This document shows positions 1-11,821 of a stretch of 64,000 nucleotides of DNA, one piece after another; positions within the stretch are counted from its first letter, which is position 1, and each line of letters starts with the position of its first letter. Source of the stretch: Bagarius yarrelli (lineage: Eukaryota; Chordata; Actinopteri; Siluriformes; Sisoridae). Location: the NCBI GenBank assembly GCA_005784505.1, contig VCAZ01000039.1, positions 973,501 through 1,037,500 of the forward strand, written 5' to 3'. A program made the position numbers and the translations under genes. The notes beneath the pieces are model-generated. The model did not search any database, was not told the origin of the DNA, and saw only the letters and a program-made list of their open reading frames with translations.

Positions 1-985
1 TTGCTAGGTTCACTTCAAACTTACAGCTAGGTGTGTTGAGGGCAAGTTGGAGCTAACCTCTGCAGGAGACCAGTGCTCCAGGACCGAGTGTGGACACCCC
101 TGTTCTAGACAATTGTGTGTAAGCAACATTTTGGAGAGAAAGCAACATATTTGTATGGATTTGTTGGTAAGGTTTGGTGAAGAAAGTGTAGTGGAATCTG
201 CAATCACATTCCAGATACTTACTGAACAGCTTAAAGCCCAGCGTTTTCCTTTCAATATATCTAATTAAATGTATATTGTCTGACTTTTACCCCTTTTTAA
301 TGATAATTGAAAGTAAAGCCATGTATCTTACTAATATTTATTAGCGTATTATTGCCTTACATATGGCCTGAAAAGTCGGATTTATTGTATCGCTATGATT
401 TCGGAATGATATTTTTTATTATTTTTATATAAGCGGTTTTGTGTAAGCAACATTTCAGCGAGAAGCTACGTTCTTGTATGGATTTGGAGGTGTCCACAAT
501 CTTTTGGCAATAGTGTCGGTCAGCAAAAATGGATTAAATGGATAACCCCATTCCACAAAAGCACACTCCCTCCCACATAAGTGTCCTCCCTTCCGTCCAG
601 TAACCATACACAAACATGCATTCAAAACGCCATGCAAATACCATCAGATATTACAGGTGTACAGATGACAGAATATACACCTATACAATGGCGTATCACA
701 TTCCTCCTACTTGATGGAAAGTGTCCAGACGCGTACGTTTTCCCTCCAGTATACATAATAGCGATGCGTGGAATATAACTAAAGGATATATTCAGCTCAC
801 ATCGACCAAAATCGGTGCTAGATTTAATCACTTAGCTTCTGTTGATGGATGACGATCCACACACTTTACAACCCGATTATCCTAATGGAGGTTAATTCCT
901 GTAATTTCCTGACTGAGCTCATATAATATGCTCATTTGACACATTAAGCTGCATAATAGGAGGCCATGTTAAATGTTTGCTTTCC

Positions 986-1016
<31 letters not shown>

Positions 1017-3259
1017 AATAACCAGACTTGGAGCCCAGATGCGCTCCTGAAACAACTTCCGTCATACGTGAATGCCAACTGGCTTTTCTGTATTGCTGGC
1101 CGGATATTGTGTTTTTGCCTGTGTAAACGTTATAAATAAAACCATATCCTTTATTGCGCAATTCACTGAATTGTGTTGCCGACATAAAAGAAATTGCAAG
1201 TTCCTGAATAAAAATTTAGCAGATGATTTGATTTAAAACGTTAGTCGGTACGCGAGCTAAATATCGGAAAGGGAAACCAATTGAGGAGAAAATGGATAAA
1301 ACTTTTCCTTTTTAAAGCACCAACAATTGCGTTCATTAGAGTTAATTACAAGTAAGTTTTATGAAACAAGGCATGAATATTCATGTTTGGTTTAAAACAA
1401 ACCATTGGAACGTCTGTATATCAGAATCTCTGAATATCTTGTGTTACTTGCGTGATATAAACGAATGACTCTTATTGCTCGACTAAAATTTTAGTGGTCC
1501 TTTTTTTTAAATAGTTTTGGATTATTTGTTACATAATGTAAATTTGGTCTTTGCTTATCTGACTGATTAATCAGTCTATATCGGTAGCAGATTTTTTCCC
1601 CTAAATATGTGCGATCTATCTCATTGCCTAGTTTTTTTTTTTTTTGTTTTTTTTTAGACATTCCTAAAGAAGTGAAAGTATGTTTAAGTGTAGTGTGGAA
1701 ATGAACGCCTAAAAGCTTGTTATTGGTAACCTTTTTTGACATTTTGACTCTTATTTTCACTTTATTTTAAAATGCAACGCAACCAAATCTTTAAATAAGG
1801 TTTTTTTTTGAGCATGTACTATGACGTTGCTAGTGTTATATACCAAAAGAAACCCCAAATTACTTATTATCAACTATAATTTTGATATAAAAATTAAAGT
1901 TCAGCCTACATGTACATGCAAGTCATATTAACCCAACATCAATATTCATAAGAAAGACGTCAAAACCGGAGAAAATGTACGCTGAATTAGGTCGTGTTGA
2001 TTAATTTATGATTAAACTATGGGTTGTGACCTCAAGCCTATTGCTCTCGAAAAATCGTAGTGGTGCTACGTTAGTTATTAGGTGCTACCTATATAGTATG
2101 ATCATGTACGTGTATTTCTGATGAATTTCATCCTCTATGTTGATATTGTCATGTGACTTAATGTCACAACAGTGCAAATTTAAAAAGTTGGATAATGTTT
2201 ACATGAATAATGTTACACAAGTGCAATTTAACCGCCATTTTTGATTACGACGAGTTGTTATAGTTAAGTGTCCCTTCTATGCCTGCTTTTAAAATTTGGG
2301 CCAAATTAGTTTGACATTTGGGTGCTTTTTACCTACCTGATTTTTTTTTTCATTACTATGGATTTGGATATACTACTTGCCTGGTGTATTTTTTTTTACT
2401 AGTAATAAGTTGGTTTTTTTTACATACTATATAGTATTAAAGTTGTCAAAAATAAAACCTAAAGTCATTTACCGTCTTTGCTAGATTGGCGTTGGAATAA
2501 AACTTATTTTTAGGTTGCGTTTACTCGTCTTAATGCAGCCGGTCAATATTTAATTTTTCTTTTTAGATATTTTTGGGGGCATTTTTTTTTTTTTTTTTTG
2601 ATAAGAGAGATTTAATAGAGAGGAGTGGAATCAGAAGGTACCAGAGCTGGAATCGAACCCGTGTGTCGCTGGAGTATAACTGCGCTTGTGGGAGCAGCCA
2701 CCTTAACCCACCCACCACCACCACCACAAACATTTCATTCCGAATTTAACTCATTCCGAAACGTCCTACAGCATAACATAGTAACTGCTCTGTAATCCAC
2801 AAACACAACCAACATGGCTTTGTTGTTCTACCAAGACACAACAAAAGTTATCAACAGAAAGCACTGATCTAAAATTAAACAACAAACAGGAGATCAGATA
2901 AGGGCAATAAACAGAGACCAAAACCAAAATAAAGGGACATGGCACAACAAACAGTAGTGTGTGTGTGATGGGATGTCTGGGCTCGTCCTGCCAGGAAGTG
3001 AAATGTGCTCTGATAGCCGACCAATTATTGAAAAAAAACGTGTTTTTATGGAAAGGTACAGTACGCGTGTGAAACTCATGGGAAATTTGTGTTTTAGATA
3101 TTTAACTAATGGTGATTATAAATAATAGGGTTAAATTATAGAAGTCTTATGGGTAAAATAATGAAATGAAATGATTCTAATGATCTAATAAACCTCATCT
3201 TATTCATCTGCTTCTTTCTCTTCATGCTCATTTGTATTCTTTTTGCTTCTTTTTTTTAG
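1..3259. other. 5' flank of il17re-like gene, AT-rich, no gene seen
   Basis: No convincing coding exon was found here. The first 110 bases look like the end of an interspersed repeat (a 'ccaggaccgagtgtggacacccctg' type phrase around 76-102 that I associate with teleost transposons). A roughly 60-bp segment at 112-175 recurs in diverged form at 433-490. There are several homopolymer T runs, an AAT/ATT microsatellite near 990-1015, and a SINE-like fragment at 2625-2718. The signal-peptide exon of the downstream receptor should lie here or outside the window, but I could not pick it out. Confidence 0.5.
2625..2718 (-). repeat. tRNA-derived SINE fragment
   Basis: Read on the - strand, the segment carries a tRNA-like promoter head: a 'gggttaaggtggct' A-box-like stretch followed by 'gggttcgattcc', a B-box match. 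The body does not match the other SINE families in the window. It is probably an old, truncated copy. Confidence 0.45.
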
Positions 3260-3383
3260 AAATGGTCCAGTGTTGGTAAGTTTATCTATTCTAAGTTGTA
3301 TTTTTTTTTTTTGTTTGTTTGTTTTCCTGGTTCGTCCCTTTTAGCTTGGACAAATTACAGTAAAATAATCCGCATAGAATTTT

Positions 3384-3421
<38 letters not shown>

Positions 3422-6400
3422 AATGTTTTTTGATTGTTTGCTCAGACAGGAAGCAGGTCTTGCCGTGGATGAACCTTTCATCGGTTTTGGTGGACGATTA
3501 TGAGGCATGTGTGCATCTGCGTCTGCACATAAAACCCCTGTGTAAGTAACTGCAATAAAGAGCGCAGGAGTTTGCATGAGGATCAACACAGCACTGATAA
3601 CAATAATCATACGTCCATCACAGCCAGTGTCTTTTATCCTTATCTGTTCATCCTGTTTCTATTCGTCTTTCATTTTCTGTTCAGGTGTCAACTCTCTCTT
3701 TCTCTCTCTCTGCCTGTCTGTCTTTTTTTTTTGTTTTTTTTTTCGTTTTTTTTTTCTTTCTTCGTTCTTTCTTTCTCCTTTCTTTTTTCTCTATTTTTTT
3801 TTCTTTTTTCTTGCATGCGCTTCCTTTCTTTCACTCTTCCTTTCTTTGACCTTTTTTTGTCCTCTCTTTGTCTCTTTTATTCTTTCTGTCTAGCTCGATG
3901 GCTCTTTCTTTTTTTCCTTTTTTTTTTTTTCTCTTACTTTGTCTCTTTTTCTCAGTTTCTCTTTTTTTTATTTTTATTGCATTATGTAATTGTACGTTAT
4001 AATGATATATATATGAATTTTTACTATATAATGATGTATATTAAACAGCAGCCAATAAAACGCTGAGGATCGAGTTCAATGAATTAGCAGTTCGAAATGT
4101 TCGCACTCTTCTAGTCCAGCGAGGTCGTCGCGATCACAACACCGTTCAGGTAAGTCTTCATAAGTGAATAGTATGTTTTATATATCGATTAATAAATCGA
4201 CGGATAGTTTAACATTGTTGACTAGTATTTCAGTTAATATACTGTAACATACCGAAATGTATTTCTTACTTATTTAACTGCAGGTCATAATTAATTCTGA
4301 ATTGAATTATATTTTTTTCAGTATAAATAATTATGTCCCGTGTTTTTTGATTTTTTTTTCCTCTAGTGGAAAGAGTTTTTTGAAAACCGAAAAAGGAAAG
4401 TTAAAGTCAAAACTCGCCTTTTTAACAACAAGCATCTGGATGTCCAGCGAGAACCTGTGGTATGAGTACTGTTAGGATTTCTCCTTTTCTCAGCATGACC
4501 TGCTTTTCCACTGGAGGGAGCTGGTGCAGCATTTTTTCCCTAAAAAAAAAAAGCTAGTACCAGTGCCCAGATTTTAGCTGTAAACTGTTCCTAAAACTGG
4601 CACCCAGATTGCGACCCGGGCTTCGACTCCGGCTCGGGTCCTTTCAGGTCCCACCCCTCTCCTTCTGTCTCCCCTTTTAATCTCTGTCTGTCCTAAAATA
4701 AAGACAAAATGCCAAAAAAAAACTTTCTAAAATTGCCTGAGCAATCGGAGGGTTAAGGGCCTTGCTCGGGGGCCCAGCGGTGGTTACTTGGTGGTGCTGG
4801 GAATCAAACCCACAATCTTTTAAATAGCAGTCCAACACCTTAACCACTCTATAGTAACATGGTGCCTCATAAAAGCCCTACAGAATTACCAGAGGTGGAG
4901 AAGTAGCCGAAATCTGTACATCTGGAAATAGTACACAGTAATTTTGCCTTTATTTGTCTACCTCACATGATCGGCTCCTTTAAAAATATACTTTAACATT
5001 TTATCAGTACATGCATTATTTAGGTAGAAATAAAATACAGTCCTGTTTTGGACCTGTTCTGTGTTTATAAGTGTCAAAAAAACCTTTACTGAGGTCTCTA
5101 GACTGTTGTATAAATGTAGGGTTCGAGTAGGTGTCTTTTTTTTTTTTTTTTATCCAGAGTGACGATATTTATTCTATTTATATCAGATGAGCTGAGGTGG
5201 TTTAGAGCCTTGCTTAGGGGCCCAGCAGTGTTAACTTGTTTGTACTGGGAAGTGAACCAACAATCTTCCGGTTAGCAATCAAACACTTTACTGGCTGAGC
5301 TACCACCTGATAATAAGGACGTGGTAACCGTAGGGTTTAACCGATTTAGTCAATTCGTTAACAAGTACACAGAGATCAACACAAGCACCGGGTTCCAAAA
5401 GAGATGACAAACATTGTTGATGTTGGGTTTTGCTTCCTGCCAGTTTTAAACCAGTGCCACTATTTGCTAAGCTCCCAGACCCGCTTCAACACCAGCCCCC
5501 GTGAGAAAACAGTAATTGTGGGCAGAAATTTGAAAAAACCCTGCACAGATACACTGTGGTTATTTTTATATATATATATATATATATTTTATTATTATTA
5601 TTATACACACACACACACAGTGCAATATAAAACTATTTTTCCATCATGCTGTATATGGTCCTCACTGTGATCCTCTGTCGCCCTCTAGTGGGAGTTGCAT
5701 TACGACTGCTTTATGCTCATAGAACGCAATACCGTCCATGTGGCTGTGTACGACTTTAAGCATACGCTCATCAGTGACTCGTACACTGTAAAGCTCCCAG
5801 CAGCAGCAGGTATAACCCAACTAAACGCTCGTCTCCGTGTTGTTTTACATCAACCACTCGTTCACTCTGACTTTCTTCTTTACCCAAGTGCCTACGTATG
5901 AAGTAACACCAGATATCGATTCCAAGCTGTTCGTTGTGGACATGGAGGCGGGCCAAAAAGTGGTGACGAGGTTGTGTTATAAAAATCAACCAGTGTGTAA
6001 TGGAATCCTCTGCCATCAGGTGAGGGTGTACGGTGCTCAGAGCTGGAGTTAGTTGTGGCAGTTTGGTGGTGTTTAATGAAAAGATAAGGTGTAAAAATAA
6101 AATGGGGTTCTGTGTTTCAGATCAATACGGATGTGAATCGCACAGTCACTTTTAATCTTCCGTATCTGGTGCCCTGTTTATGCGTGCAGGTAAGGGATCA
6201 ACCATCTTTACTTCCTTCAGGTTGTCGCTGCACCAAATCCCTCTATATTTGCATATAAAGTTAAAGAATTTTTAACATCTTGTTACTCGTGTCAGCGAAG
6301 GTCAGCAGATTAATTAATCAATAAGAGAATTTTTTTTTTTGTTTGTTTGTTTTTGTTTAAAGCTGTTTTACGATGCCAGAAGCGATGCCAAAAGACACAC

Positions 6401-9400
6401 CACCTGCCCACTGGAGGACAAAATACTGCCAGGTGAAGCAGAACTTTTTGTTTTAACTGTAAAAATACATGATCACATGACGATCTAGCAAATGCATTAT
6501 TGCTGCGTTAAATGATCATTATGTTTAAATATCATTCGAGCTCATGTGTGTATCTGGATTGTTACAGGAGGCGGAGAATTGTTGTCCAGCAGCTCACTGC
6601 AGCTCTTTGGTAGCTCGGTTCTCCAGTGGAATCATCTTTGCCCCTCGACCCAGTTCAACCCTAATGTTTCTCTCTGCTGGCAAAGTACTAGAAACCACTC
6701 GCAGTGTGTTTCTGTGCAAAACTCGACCTTACACATGAGCAATATGGTGAGTGCTTTATTAACATGTATATTTACTTATCACAATTCGGGTTGCCTTTGT
6801 ATTGTTTATTCCCCCTTTTAAAACTTTTAATCACGCTGTAACACAAGTCACAGATCAATTATAAGAATTTGATTCAGGGCTGCAAAATATATTGCTTCAG
6901 CATCAGACGGGTGTTTAACTGCAATAGGCACATTACAGGATGTGTGACGTCAAGTGGGGATTATGTTTGACTGCATTACAGTTCACAACACGTAATTAAT
7001 TGTTAAGTTTAATAATCATCGTCATTTGCCGTTGTTTAAAGTGTTCAGACGCTAGAAACAATCACTTTTGTAGCTTTAACAAAGATTAATTGTAGTTAAA
7101 TGTAAAATCACACCGTACAAATGAATTATTTAATATTACTCCCAGGAAAATATAAACAACTGTTTATTCCATTTACATCTGTTCTTTTGTATTTATCTAT
7201 GATTTTATCATTCGTGTATTGTATTTTATGGAGCTGCACATCCTGCACAAAATAACCTCAATTATTGTAAAATGATGAATTCTTTCCATCATAATCCGTT
7301 CAGTCAGCTATTCAAGTCATCTGGTGAAATTTCTTTTTATATTGCAATATTTATCGCAGAGACACAAAATATTGCAATGTCAATTTTTTTCAATATCGTG
7401 CAGCCCTTAATTTGGTCCTGTATATTTCTACTTAAAAATATTAGGACTCCTAACCATCATTCATCCACCGTTCATTTTAAAGTGATGTTACCACATGTTG
7501 TAAGGCTAATAATAATTACAATGTTATATAAAAAATATACTTATGGATAAACATCTGGTTATTATTGCGCCAGTGTTTTCTGTAAGCAGAAATGGTGGCC
7601 AGTGTCGGTTCTTTGTAAAAGGAAGTACTTTCATTACCGCTGTAACGTTTTAAGTGATGACCGTAAAAAAATCTTATATATCGGATAAAAGAAAAGCACG
7701 TCCGCATTTGGCAATAGAATTAAATTAAATTGATGTCATCAGTGTGGTTTTATTAAAATAACTTTTAACAGTCATGTGGCCAAATATATAATTAAAAATT
7801 ATAACGTTTTTTTTTTTGTCAAATTAAAAAATCCGTTAAGTTTTTTTTTTACAACATCCCTTTTTTTTTAAAACTTATTTTCCTTATAGAAATACAACGT
7901 GTCTGATGTAGATAAGCACGCCCACATGTGTCTGAAGGTGAGTAGGGTTTCTAAAGCTTCCAGTGACATTTTTAACTATGTGCATGTAACACTTGTGAGA
8001 AACTGACTGTATAACCTGTCCTTCTAATTTGTGATCTCTAGTTTTCTCTAAACGAAAGCTGTCGTGTGTTCTGCCCCTTCAGCTCAGGTAAAGTCTAACG
8101 TGGAACTGATTTATTGATAATTTATCATCAGTGGCGGCTGGTGCAAAAAAAATGGGAGGGGGGGGGGGTTGGGGTTAAGGGTGCAAACAAACTGTAACTG
8201 TTGGTGATGCAGGAGTGTAAATAACCGATGGTGATGTAGCAGAACCGCTGAATAAAATATGACTAATGTTAGTTAGCTGTTGTAAAGAATGTCATCATAA
8301 ATTGGTGAGTTTGAGTTCAGTGTGGGTTTATTATCAGTAATTAAATAATCAAGGAAATCGTTACCACCTACATCCCTGCATCTTATTTTAATTTGTTCTT
8401 ATTTATCATCTGTAGCACCAATATAACGAAAATCTATTTTATCTTTCAATTTAGCTTTTCTGTGTGGAGTTTGTATGTTCTCCCCGTGCTTGCGTGGGTT
8501 TATTCCGGGTTCTCCGGTTTCCTCCCACAGTCCAAAAACACGTATGTTCGGTTAATTGGTGATCCTAAAATGCCCATAGGAGTGAGTGTGTGACCCTGTG
8601 GTGGACTGGTGACCTGTCCAGGGTGTACCCCTCTTGCTTTTTTCATTTTTAGAGCTGGCTGGGATAGACTCCAGCAGATCCCTGTGACCCCGAATTAGGG
8701 GTATTAAGCGGGTATAAAAGTTGTATTAGCTTTTTAATTTTGCCTACTTGTATCTGTGTTTTTGTTTTGTTTTTTAATTGTTAACTAAAACAAATTCCTT
8801 GTATGCACGAGCATATTTGGCAATAAAGTTTTTTTTTATTCCGATTGTTTCAATCAGATTAAGAGATGAAGGCTGTAATACTAATGTTGTCCACTAGCGG
8901 GAGAGCACAGGATGACAATATAAGGCATGGAACACTGAATAGCATAAATAAAACAAAAATGAGTAGGATAAGAATTTAGAACAAGCCAGAGTGCATCCAC
9001 AACTCTCATAAATTGAAGATAAAAGAATCTTTCTGTGTCTGTTTCTCTTTTTCCTGCCTATCTGTCTGTCATTCTTTTAACTCTTTTAACTATTATTTAC
9101 TCTGCCACGGCTTGTCAGTCTGTTTCTCGCTTTCTCTCTCCTTCAGCTGATTTATCCGAATGGAATGTAACTGTATTTCCTGGATCATGGCGTCTCCACC
9201 TCCGCGTCTCCTCGAACAGCCCGGCATCGTTTTCTGCCCAGCTGTGTGTGGAGAAAGGAGAATCCTGCGTCATGAAGGAGCGCGTTTACACTGTTCAGAT
9301 AGTAATTAGGATGAGTGCCGTTTCATTTCATTGATTTAGTTGTTAACTCTTTAAAAAAAAAAAAACACGGGTACAAGAAGTAAAAATGCTTTCATTTAAT

Positions 9401-11821
9401 CATGAATTAAAAAAAAAAAAAGGAAATATTTGCATTATATTGTCTAGCACAGAATTCACCATAAGAGTGTAAACTGCAGATTTATGTTTGTATCTTTATT
9501 TTATTTTTTTTATTTATTTCATTGATTGATTGATATATTTTTATTCTCCACATGTTTGCTTGCTTACTTGATTATGACTGTAATTTATGGTGTCCTACAG
9601 AAAGAACACTTGAGAGATGTGGAGACTGCTGTACCTCTTCCCTTCTTCACCTCTGGACTGTGTGTGCAGGTGGGATACCCTTTTCCTTTATTATAACTCT
9701 GTGTGTATAAATGTATGCGTTTGTCTGTGGGCTTTTAAAATTCGACCCAAAGTGTGAAAGCTCAGATATTTAATTCACAGAGAAACACAATGCCTTTAAT
9801 AAAAAAACAAAATTTGCTGGAAATGTTGTCGTTTTTTGTGCAAAAAATGTATTTACTTAAAGGCCGGTGTTTCACCTTAAACCTCGGTTTCTAGAGCCCG
9901 ACTGATATGGGTTTTTGGGGGACCGATACCAATATTAGGAAGTTAAAAAAAATAAATAAATAAAATCTGATATCGATGATATTCATTTTTTTATTTTTTG
10001 TTTGTGTGTGTTATAGTATAGTAGCAGTGAAAGTTTGAACACGCTCCACGTTTACTGCCCACGTTGTTGTGTGACTGGTGTTAATATGTAATTTTAGGTC
10101 TTTTTTAGGCTTTTTTTTTTTTTATCGGCACTTCTTGCTTTTATTTATTTATTTTTTTTTTTTTAGAAATTAGAAAGATATTAATTTTATGAAAATGAAA
10201 CAGAACAAAAGTAACAATACAAAAGCCATGATTAATTTTGTAAAAAAAAAAAAAAACCCTGAGGCAACTGTGGCAAAAAATGTCCCTTGAATGGAATTAA
10301 CACTGTTATATATCATATTTATCTCTATTAACATTTATTTCTTAAATTTGTCGGAGGTCACGTGGCCAAAGATTTTTATTAAGGGATTTCGATTTATTCT
10401 TGCATGTTTTTTCTGTTCTACACACAACTCAAACACCCCCCCCCCCCCCCCAAATGTTAGTAATTGTCTGTAGTGTCGGAAAGTGTGTCACCTGTGTCCT
10501 TGTGACCGATAAGGACATATAGATGGATGATGGATATGGACAATTGGATAAATTTTAATTGGATAATTTTTGAACAGGAAAGGTCATTTTTCTTTTGCGG
10601 GTCTTTTTTCAACTGAATTGTTCCTCTTTGTAGGTGTGGAGGTCTGATCCTGCTCTCCAGGGAAGGAGAATCATATGTCCTGATTGTAAGGGGTTTTGTT
10701 TTTTTGTTTTTTTTAATAAAATCTTCTGGTGTGTAAAATGTAAACGCTTAAATCTCTGGTAGATTTGCTGACTGTATTTCTTTCTCAGACACTCACAGGA
10801 GATGGGGTCTAATCGTTGCTACTTCACTGGCTCTTCTGGTTACCGTAACAACAGTGTGCATCCTCGCTTATAATCTGATCAAACAGCAGACATCAGGTGA
10901 GTGTTGGGGATAAAGTTTAAATGTTATCCGGATTATGTATTCTAACATGATGGCTCGTATATTTTTATGTCAGTATGGCGCTCTGCGGAGAGGAAACCCG
11001 TTTTGCTGGTCTGCTCTTCGGATGAAACGAGCCACTTTTCGGCTGTGTGCGCTTTAGCTTGCGGCCTGCAGGAGGAGCTGCACATGGACGTACGTCTGGC
11101 TCAGTGGGCCCACTGCAGCACTCTGACCTCTCTGGCCCAGCTCGGCCCCGCCCCTTGGCTTCATGGCCAGTGCCAGCAGGTGCACAGTTTAGGTGGCATG
11201 GTGCTCATCGTCTGGAGCCCCAAAGCTCAGCAGACGTTCCGCCGGTGGAGGGAGACTGAGGGTGGAGGAAATGTGGGACAGAAGGACAAGGTTCCACTAA
11301 AACAATGGAGCAATAATCAAAGCTGGGCAGAGAGCCAGTCTTCTATTACAGCTCCTGTGTTTAACGCCAGCCTCATAAACATGTGGGCGGGACTCCAGAG
11401 CGAGAGACACGGTCAGGGTTTCGGTCTCGTATATTTCCGAGGCTTGTGCGGAACAAGGTGCATTCCGAAGGAGCTCCGAGGTATTCGGAGATACTGCCTT
11501 CCTAAAAATCTCTCTAATCTAATACATGAACTGAATGTAAATGTACAAGGGCAAAGAAGCAGAATCGAAAACGAGAGCAGCTGGTGCTGTTTGCCCCGTC
11601 TTTTCTCCAAAGGACTGTCTTTCTGGTTGTCGCAGAGACTCGCTCGGAGACTGGACGCATGGCTTCCTCGGACAACACCCAAGCCAGACGGGAAGCGTCT
11701 TCTCAAAATCTCCAGTAAAGTAGCCAAGGAAAAGAAGTTACAGAAAAGGTTAAAAAAGGAAAAAAAAAAGAAGGGAAAATTGCTGTCACAAGGCAGCGCT
11801 ATTAAAAACTGTAGAATCTAG
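3260..11821 (+). CDS. il17re: Interleukin-17 receptor E-like (5' end not identified)
   Basis: Type I membrane receptor; in mammals IL17RE pairs with IL17RA to receive IL-17C. Exons: 3446-3541, 4049-4149, 4367-4459, 5689-5809, 5889-6019, 6121-6189, 6363-6432, 6568-6746, 7890-7937, 8042-8087, 9147-9301, 9601-9669, 10634-10685, 10789-10896, 10974-11821. All have AG/GT borders and phases agree (about 728 codons). A possible 16-nt microexon, 3260-3275, fits upstream. The ectodomain shows family landmarks: YEACVHL, LLVQ, VTRLCYK, LPYLVPCLCVQ, WNHLCPST, CRVFCPF then SEWNVTV, and CVQVWRSD. One membrane helix is in exon 10789-10896, and the last exon holds the SEFIR domain. The call of RE rather than RC rests on LPYLVPCLC, SEWNV and the SEFIR end YFRGLC..IPKELR..RRYCL. 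The signal peptide is missing from the model. Confidence 0.87.
3685..3975 (+). repeat. Polypyrimidine tract, (CTTT)/(CT) rich
   Basis: Almost pure C/T for about 290 bases on the + strand, in the intron between exons 3446-3541 and 4049-4149 of the il17re-like gene. Open frames here translate to Phe/Ser/Leu strings and are artefacts of composition. It lies about 75 bases before the next acceptor. Confidence 0.85.
4737..4852 (-). repeat. tRNA-derived SINE, family A
   Basis: On the - strand: 'tagagtggttaaggtgttgg' A-box region, a 'gggtttgattcccagcaccacc' B-box region, then 'gggcccccgagcaaggccctta'. The same family recurs at least ten times in the window. This copy lies in an il17re intron. Confidence 0.7.
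5150..5309 (-). repeat. tRNA-derived SINE, family A (diverged)
   Basis: Inverted copy with the 'ccagagtgacga' tail end first, then 'gccttgcttaggggcccagcag', and the tRNA-like head at 5240-5309. It is more diverged than the neighbouring copy at 4737. Confidence 0.65.
6875..7408. mobile_element. Non-autonomous hAT-like MITE
   Basis: The segment begins 'cagggctgcaaaatatattg' and ends with the near inverse 'caatatcgtgcagccct', giving terminal inverted repeats of about 20 bp around 534 bp. The interior has repeated 'attgcaatat' motifs typical of a common teleost repeat with 'gggctgcacgatatt' ends. No transposase is encoded. It sits in the intron between exons 6568-6746 and 7890-7937. Confidence 0.6.
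8448..8722 (+). repeat. SINE with RTE-like tail, family C, 5' truncated
   Basis: It contains the widely shared teleost phrases 'tgtatgttctccccgtgct', 'ccggtttcctcccacagtcc' and 'gtggactggtgacctgtcca' and ends 'aagcgggtataaaag'. The tRNA-like head seen in the copy at 13885 is absent here. It lies in an il17re intron. Confidence 0.75.
9895..10170. mobile_element. Fragment of a teleost DNA-transposon-type repeat
   Basis: Starts 'agagcccgactgatatgggt' followed by 'gggggaccgatacc', a recognisable interspersed phrase of fish genomes, with a 'ttatcggcact' near the far end. The boundaries are uncertain. It is in the il17re intron before exon 10634-10685. Confidence 0.4.
10974..11821 (+). CDS. il17re: Terminal SEFIR exon of il17re-like gene
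   Basis: This single 848-nt exon encodes the whole cytoplasmic signalling domain. SEFIR starts at about residue 6 of the exon (RKPVLLVCSSDE, strand A), followed by VRLAQWAHCS, LGPAPWLHGQ and MVLIVWSP, and ends near NLSNLIHEL. Such domains bind the SEFIR of the adaptor Act1. After it comes a very basic tail of lysine-rich segments (KKLQKRLKKEKKKKGK) before the stop TAG at 11819-11821. The tail is probably disordered or membrane-associated; I know of no function for it. No canonical AATAAA follows closely; ATTAAA occurs near 12018. Confidence 0.88.

Noticed and set aside
3572..4066. 164-codon Phe/Leu-rich frame
   Set aside because: It is compositional, from a CTTT-rich tract inside an il17re intron.
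11047..11727. Alternative frames across the il17re SEFIR exon on both strands
   Set aside because: They are shadows; only the long frame encodes SEFIR motifs and joins the upstream exons in phase.
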